A stretch of 60,000 nucleotides of DNA, taken from Symsagittifera roscoffensis (lineage: Eukaryota > Xenacoelomorpha > Acoela > Convolutidae). Each line of letters starts with the position of its first letter. Position 1 is the stretch's first letter. The stretch spans positions 58,360,129-58,420,128 of the forward strand of contig NC_087062.1 in assembly GCF_963678635.1 (NCBI RefSeq), in the 5' to 3' direction. The position numbers were made by a program, and so were the translations under genes. Positions 54,800-60,000 of this stretch are shown here, piece by piece. The notes under the pieces were generated by a model. The model searched no databases, was not told where the DNA came from, and worked only from the letters and a program-made list of their open reading frames with translations.

Positions 54800-55745
54800 T
54801 TTGTAAACATATTTACTTAAGAAATTTAACATTCCAAGGAATTCTTGGATTTTCTTTTTATTTGTTTTGTAGGTGGCTGAAGTTTTTGAATGGCATCAAT
54901 GCGTGATTTTAATGGAGTGATAGTTTCTCGTTCTATATTATGTCCTAAAAATTTAACGCGTGTTAGAAAGAAGTGTGATTTGTCGGGAGCTGCCTTCAGA
55001 TTTTCGTTCTGAAGTTTTTTATGATACTGTTCTAAAACTGTAAGCATTTCTTCTTTAGTTTGTGATTGCATAAAAACATCATCTAAGTATGTGATTGCAA
55101 TTTTCTTGAGTATTAGTGGTCTAGAAATTTTACTCATAAAAGCTGAAAAAGCTGCTGGTCCTATGGATATTCCATAGAATAAGCGATTAAATTCATATTA
55201 TTGATTTCCAATAACAAATTGTGTTAAAAGTTGTGATTGTTTATCTAGTGGCATTTGATTATAAGCACTATTCGTATCTGCGGTTGTGAAATATTTACCA
55301 TTTATCTTTGTTAAGATAACTTGTATGGGTTCAATAGGCTAATTGCATTTTGACTCGTCAATTAGTGAATTGAGGTATCTAGCGTCTAAAACTATTTTTA
55401 GTGATTCACCTTTTGCTAGAATGATAACAGGGTTGATAAAATTGTTACCTTTTGGTTGTTCTTCCTTATTTACTGGTGAGATCATTTCGTATTGTTCTAA
55501 AATGTCAAGTAATCTGTTTACCTTGTCATGTAAGTGAATCGGTACTTTACTGGCTCTTTGTTTTTTGAAAACTGCGTCGGGTTTTAACGGGAGGTTTAGT
55601 GATGAACTAATTTTCCCAACGTCAAATTTTGATGTTGCGTAGACTGTTGAATATTTTAAGTTGATTTGCTAATTTATCAAATTCAATTTGTGTAATTTGG
55701 GAATGTTCAAAATTAAACATTTTAAAAAAATTTTTGTTGTTCTTT
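54800..55745 (-). pseudogene. Reverse transcriptase, unit 1
   Basis: Minus strand: NNFINPVIILAKGESLKIVL (~55,450), the start of RT; YFTTADTNSAYNQMPL (~55,295), carrying the first catalytic Asp; FNRLFYGISIGPAAFSAFMS (~55,185-55,130); AITYLDDVFMQSQ (~55,100-55,065), carrying the YLDD active site; and RVKFLGHNIE (~54,965). In-frame stops at about 55,340 and 55,198 and a shift near 54,840 disable it. Confidence 0.85.
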
Positions 55746-55748
55746 TGT

Positions 55749-56105
55749 TTAATTTGTTATATTGAATGTTGGTTTAAAATATGGTGTTTTTGTGAAGTAA
55801 TCTGTGTTTCTTTTTTCATTACTTATTATATTATTAATGGATAATTCTTCGTCAAGAATTGTTGACTGGCAAATATCTAATAATTGGAGTATATTATTAA
55901 CGCGGTAGGCTACTTCATTTATAGGTGAAACTGTATCATTTGTTTCACAATATCCTAAAAAACCTAAGGGTAATGTTACTTGATATGGTGTATTATTATA
56001 CGCGTGTAATGAAATGATGTCGGAATTTGTGTTTTTCGAATATTTTATGGATGAGATCGTAATTTTGAAAAATTTGTGGATAGGTTTAAATTCGAAGTCT
56101 GACAT
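55749..56105 (-). pseudogene. Pol segment between protease and RT, unit 1
   Basis: A 118-residue frame containing AYNNTPYQVTLPLGFLGYCE, a block that in related elements lies between protease and RT. Separated from the upstream frame by a stop or shift around 56,110-56,170. Confidence 0.6.
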
Positions 56106-56169
56106 AAAAAGTTGTTGTTTATTTCGACTTTTGTTAAACTGGTGAACTTGTTTTATTGAAAAATTATAT

Positions 56170-57435
56170 TTATTTCCTGATAATGGTTTCAGGTGTTTCC
56201 GTTGTTGATTGTAAATGGGATAAAATTTTGAAATGTTGTTTGTTAAATCTTTGTAAGAATGTTAGGGCTGTATTTTTTGTTTTTGTGTGTTTATCTTTGA
56301 TATGGATCTTACTATTTAAGATGTTGATTGTTGGTATATATTTAGATATAAATGGTATGCCAATGATATTGTGTTTAATATCAGTAATATGAAATATTTG
56401 TTTAAATGGTTTGTTTAAAATTTTGTTCTGTTCCATTGTTCTCGTGGGAAGAAGGAATAATTGGATTTTTCCATAATTTACTAATGTTGATCCTTGTGCT
56501 GTTGCTAATTTACTAGAGGTTTCAAGAGGTGTTAAGTTTGGATGCAATGTTTTGATTTCATTCCATGTGGGAATATTAATTATATTTGATTCTGCTCCTG
56601 AGTCAATTAAAAAATCAATTTCAAGATCTGGTGGTTGAAATTCTTTGTTTCTTGGGCTTTCTAAGAGAAATGGAATTGTCCAAATTTTTTCTCTTGGTTG
56701 TTCTTTTTGTATATTTTGATCAATATGTTTTGTGTTTGAGCATTGTGTTACGTCTTTTTTATCGGGTTTAATTACAGTGTTAATTCCGTTTACTTCTAGT
56801 GTATTAGTTTGTGTATTATCAATGGGTCCAATATAGTAATTGTGAAGGAGTTCCAATTGATTTAAATATATATGTGAAGTAAAAGGTTGTTCACATATGA
56901 TAGGTTCATAGTCGTTTTCGACTGTTATCATATTTACAGAGATGGTATTATCCGTATCACTTTCTGTATCTGATGATTCACAATTTATATGATTTAGTTG
57001 TAATTCGTTACTTCCTGTGTCATAAATACCTGGGGGGTCTGGAGTTGTTTCTTCATTTGTCTGCACCTGATTAATGTGTCTTTGATGTTTTGGTGTGCTA
57101 CTTCTGTATCGATGTTTAGAATCAGGATAGCGGTTATTATTCCTATGTGGTGACTGGGAATAATTTCTGTATCGATTATTGTAACTTGAGTTTCGATTTT
57201 GTGAATTATTTTGTGATCTGTTTTGATAATTATCGTTTGATCTGTGATAGTTTGATCTATTATATGAATTATTCCTTGATCTAGTGTTCGGGTAATACTG
57301 ATTTCGATTGTTTGAATAACTTCTATTTCTATTATGAGAATAGTTTCTATTTCTGTTGTATGATGAGTTTTGTGATTGGTTATTGGAATAGATATAAGAG
57401 TAAGATTCGGATAGGGTACACCGTCTGCTCGTCAC
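56170..57435 (-). pseudogene. Nucleocapsid-like plus aspartic protease frame, unit 1
   Basis: About 421 residues. The first ~120 are almost only Asn, Arg, Ser and Tyr (SYNRNRNYSHNRNRSYSNNR), a basic RNA-binding-like tail without zinc knuckles. Later comes an acidic stretch and then LEIDFLIDSGAESNIINIPT (~56,620-56,560) with the DSG active site of retropepsins, and HNIIGIPFISKYIPTINIL, the flap/C-terminal part. Matrix/capsid sequence is missing: the frame begins right at the tandem-unit border, so the gag N-terminus has been lost. The start codon is not determined. Confidence 0.75.
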
Positions 57436-57511
57436 GCTATCTTATTTTCGGCCGGATAGATTCGTGCAACTTCTTAGTCTAATACCGATCCTAATCTTAC
57501 TCTTATATCTA
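57389..57511. repeat. 19-bp inverted repeat across the tandem junction
   Basis: TAGATATAAGAGTAAGATT at 57,389-57,407 is the exact complement of 57,493-57,511, with 85 bp between. The left arm lies in gag and the right arm inside the repeated unit; the arm in unit 1 (52,057-52,075) has no partner at its own left border. Confidence 0.88.
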
Positions 57512-57836
57512 CTAGTCTCAGGGTGTTTAACTAGTCTCTGCTAGGCTCAATAGATCTAGAGTATACTGGCTTATTGCAACTGCTGAAGTTCTCTTGGAGA
57601 GGCAACTAATTTCTAAGTTGAATTCAAATCTCTCTGGTGCTGAAATTACAAGTAATTTCAGCACTTACAAATAAGTTGGTTGTTAGTTGGATGGATTATG
57701 ATTGGTTAATATTAAAAATTTTACAGTGGTAAAATATCCAATTTATCCAATAATAAAATGTAGTTTAGATCAGGTTCCACCCATCCGGGACTTACAGAGT
57801 TTTTCATAACTATCTTTCTTCTCTGCAATTTGAAGG

Positions 57837-58118
57837 ATGGATGATGAACGTTGGTATTTGGCGAACATCATTTTCTTGTCCGGTTCCTCTTGGAGAAGAA
57901 CGCTCCAGGACGCTGGAATTATGGATAGGAAATTGTTACGTCGTCATTTGACAACGACTGTGATCCCCAATGAAATCAATCCGATCTCAAAATGGTTTGC
58001 TATGACAGGTTTTTCTGTATTATATAGAGAACTTGTTTTGTGTGCAACCTCGTCTGGGAATGGCTGGGATCGTGTGTGGAAGGGATGCCTTGTAACTCGG
58101 ATGTGTACGTATACTTGA
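57837..58118 (+). CDS. Antisense 93-codon frame, unit 2 copy
   Basis: Encodes the same protein as 52,401-52,682; the only base difference is silent. See that entry for composition. No splice or promoter evidence. Confidence 0.35.
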   Translation: MDDERWYLANIIFLSGSSWRRTLQDAGIMDRKLLRRHLTTTVIPNEINPISKWFAMTGFSVLYRELVLCATSSGNGWDRVWKGCLVTRMCTYT

Positions 58119-59392
58119 ACATCGAGGTGGTCATTGTTCTAGTTCAATGAAGTCATTTTCTGCGAAGTCAAGTCGTACTCTAAATCCTTTGAGTTGTGAT
58201 TGTGGACGGCATGTCGGTTGTGTTTAGCCATTCTTTTGTTCGAGTGTGATGGGATCATCTAGTCTTTGGATGTTCGTCTTTGTTGTTGTGTATGATCTAT
58301 ATGCTGCAAAGTATGATTTACATTTTATAAAATTATGTTAAGTCGGTTTTTTAATCAAGAATTTAGTTAGTCGTTTTCACAAAAGCGTTTTGTTTTAGTT
58401 CGGTTATTTTGAAGAGTTACTCACCCTTGAGTACCTCTTATTAAAAATAGGAGTGTGGTCACAAAGCGTGGATGTAGCGCGGTGGGTTAGGTCGGCTATA
58501 GAGCATGCTCAGGACGTCCTCTCTGGTGGGTTAGGCCCGGAGTGGGAGTATGATTTCATGCTGTTTCTTTGAGAGGTCCTGTTATGTGATAACCTTTTAT
58601 GTTGGGTTTATGTTGGCCTTTCTTATGTTACTTTGGTTGTGTCCTTTTTTCAAAAATCAAATTGTTTTTGGTATGGGTTTGTCTTGCGATTTTTTTGTGT
58701 TTTATTATTTCTTTCTTAGACTTTATAATAGTCTTCAAAAGAATAAATTATCCAGTTTTAAACTGGGTTAATCCGGTTTGGGTACCGTTGGTTTTCTTTT
58801 CATAGTCATGCTGTTATTTTATGATTTGTGGTGTTTAGTAAGCTGCGTTGGTTAGTTTAAGGGTTTAGTATATAATTCCTTTCCAACCGGGTTAAAAGAA
58901 AGTTTGAAACTTGTTATCGTGTGTTAGAGTTGTTGATAGTGAAAGCTTGAAACTCAAAATCATTATTTAAACAATTCTTCGTGGGCGAGCTGTGCGAGTT
59001 TGGATAGAATTCTTGTGCGAGTGAAGGAAAATATTGAAAAGGTTAGTACTGCTTTCTCATTTTATCAATTTATTGCAGAGAATTTGAATTTTACTGCGTT
59101 TTGGGGGAATTTTAAAATTATAAATTTTCATCGTAGCTAAGTTTACTGCTTCATGGGGAAATAATTTATAAATAAAATTACTACATTTGGTATGAATTTT
59201 ATTACATTATTTAGTGCAAGAAGTTGACGAATTTTAAGAGAATTTAACAAGTTTGTATTTTTATTTTTTTTCTGTTTTGTAGGTGATCGTGGTGTGAAGA
59301 CTAGAAATATAAATGAAACATTAATAAAAAATGGTTAGTACTAATTCAAATTTATTAGTGAAGAGTATTTTAAATTATACTTACCTGTTAAT

Positions 59393-59920
59393 CGTCTGGA
59401 AATTGACGAATTTTAAATCTTCTCTTTCAATTAATGGAAAAAGGTCTTTTTTATGCGAGTGTTGTTTTATTTTTTTTTGTTGAGTGTTATTTTTTATCCA
59501 TTGTGAGTATGGAATTGGTTTAAAATTTGATGTGCCTAGTAAATCAACTTCGTAGTGATTATTCTGGCAATCTAAGTAGAGTGGAAAATGTTATTTATCT
59601 GTGATTGATCAATATCAGGTTTTACTGCATATTTGCATTCTAGTCGGTGTGATGTTTCATCTTTTGCGAGATAAAATTGAATATTTTGTGGTGTTTCAAC
59701 TGTAGTTTTTCTTGTGAGTAATTCAGGTGGCATATTTCGACTTAATGTATCTGGTAACGCAAGGTTTTTTCCTGCTGTCCAAACTATATGTAGATTTGGA
59801 AATTTCATTAGAATTAGTTGAAACCTATAAACTCTTTGATTTGGATTTGACTTTTGTGTAAAGAGAAATATAATTGGTTTGTGATCTGTGAATAGAACTG
59901 TTGGGTGTTAGGATCCAAGT
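59393..59920 (-). pseudogene. RNase H region and pol C-terminus, unit 2
   Basis: Minus strand copy of 53,957-54,484 with the TDHKPIIFLFTQ and FPNLHIVWTAGKNLALPDTL blocks and the same frameshift and stop. The rest lies beyond the window. Confidence 0.75.
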
Positions 59921-60000
59921 ATCGGAAATTCATATTCTGTAAGTGTATAAATTATAGCTGTACATTCTCTCATTAGAGTTGAGAGTCGTAGCTCTGCTTG

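Larger units (their letters stand above)
51970..57405 (-). mobile_element. Decayed Ty3-type retroelement, tandem unit 1 (5,436 bp)
   Basis: Coding remnants on the minus strand run nucleocapsid-like, protease, RT and RNase H (57,435 down to about 53,957). About 2 kb without pol coding follows, down to 51,970. No integrase is seen. The block 51,970-54,564 repeats at 57,406-60,000 with an offset of 5,436. LTR ends of the TG...CA kind are not visible at the unit border. Stops and frameshifts make the element inactive. Confidence 0.8.
57406..60000 (-). mobile_element. Tandem unit 2 of the Ty3-type element, cut by window end
   Basis: Repeats 51,970-54,564 with five substitutions seen by eye in 2.59 kb. 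It contains the antisense frame (57,837-58,118) and the RNase H end (59,572-59,808, with one Ser-to-Pro change), and the same TAA in RNase H near 59,910. Confidence 0.92.

Overview
The window is 60 kb of AT-rich, intron-bearing animal DNA, probably from an invertebrate. The evidence is candidate introns of 65-66 nt, splice-flanked exon-like frames, and a full set of metazoan mobile elements: Ty3/gypsy, a LINE, a Helitron of the OTU/helentron kind and hAT-like MITEs. I cannot name the species. Mobile and repeat DNA dominates. Every transposon coding region I recognise is broken.

Layout. 0-5.3 kb: dispersed and inverted repeats, a scaffold gap of exactly 200 N, a GC-rich inverted array and a long C-rich tract. 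5.7-8.1 kb: three exon-like plus-strand frames separated by short MITEs with GGCTCTTTT ends, two of which have perfect 8-bp target duplications. 9.5-12.4 kb: repeat copies, then a decayed SGNH-hydrolase-like frame. 12.6-17.8 kb: a deleted Ty3/gypsy element with LTR remnants, broken RT/RNase H, integrase and a polypurine tract. 18.1-18.7 kb: a possible two-exon host gene. 18.96-20.5 kb: a 63-bp minisatellite with higher-order structure. About 20.7-29.8 kb: a decayed Helitron carrying OTU, DUF6570-like, Helitron-core and PIF1-helicase remnants and a typical 3' end, split by a 3.18-kb element with CCCGGGTTGACC inverted ends. 31.8-33.3 kb: a minus-strand LINE relic. 35.4-37.1 kb: a possible coiled-coil host gene. 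37.4-39.96 kb: non-autonomous relatives of the Helitron built from a ~165-bp tandem repeat; one ends at a CTAG that directly abuts an exon-like frame. 40.4-40.8 and 49.9-50.4 kb: minus-strand host-gene candidates. 41.4-44 kb: three copies of a ~0.42-0.49-kb repeat. 46.8-47.14 kb: two adjacent long hairpins. 51.97-60 kb: a decayed minus-strand Ty3-type element in a near-identical head-to-tail tandem with a 5,436-bp period, running off the window.

The most interesting unit is the Helitron family. The large element at 20.7-29.8 kb and the small one ending at 38,666 share the same 3' hairpin plus CTAG. The tail of the large element carries about one unit of the repeat that forms arrays in the small copies. 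This suggests that satellite-like arrays here grew from the 3' tail of an OTU/PIF1 Helitron.
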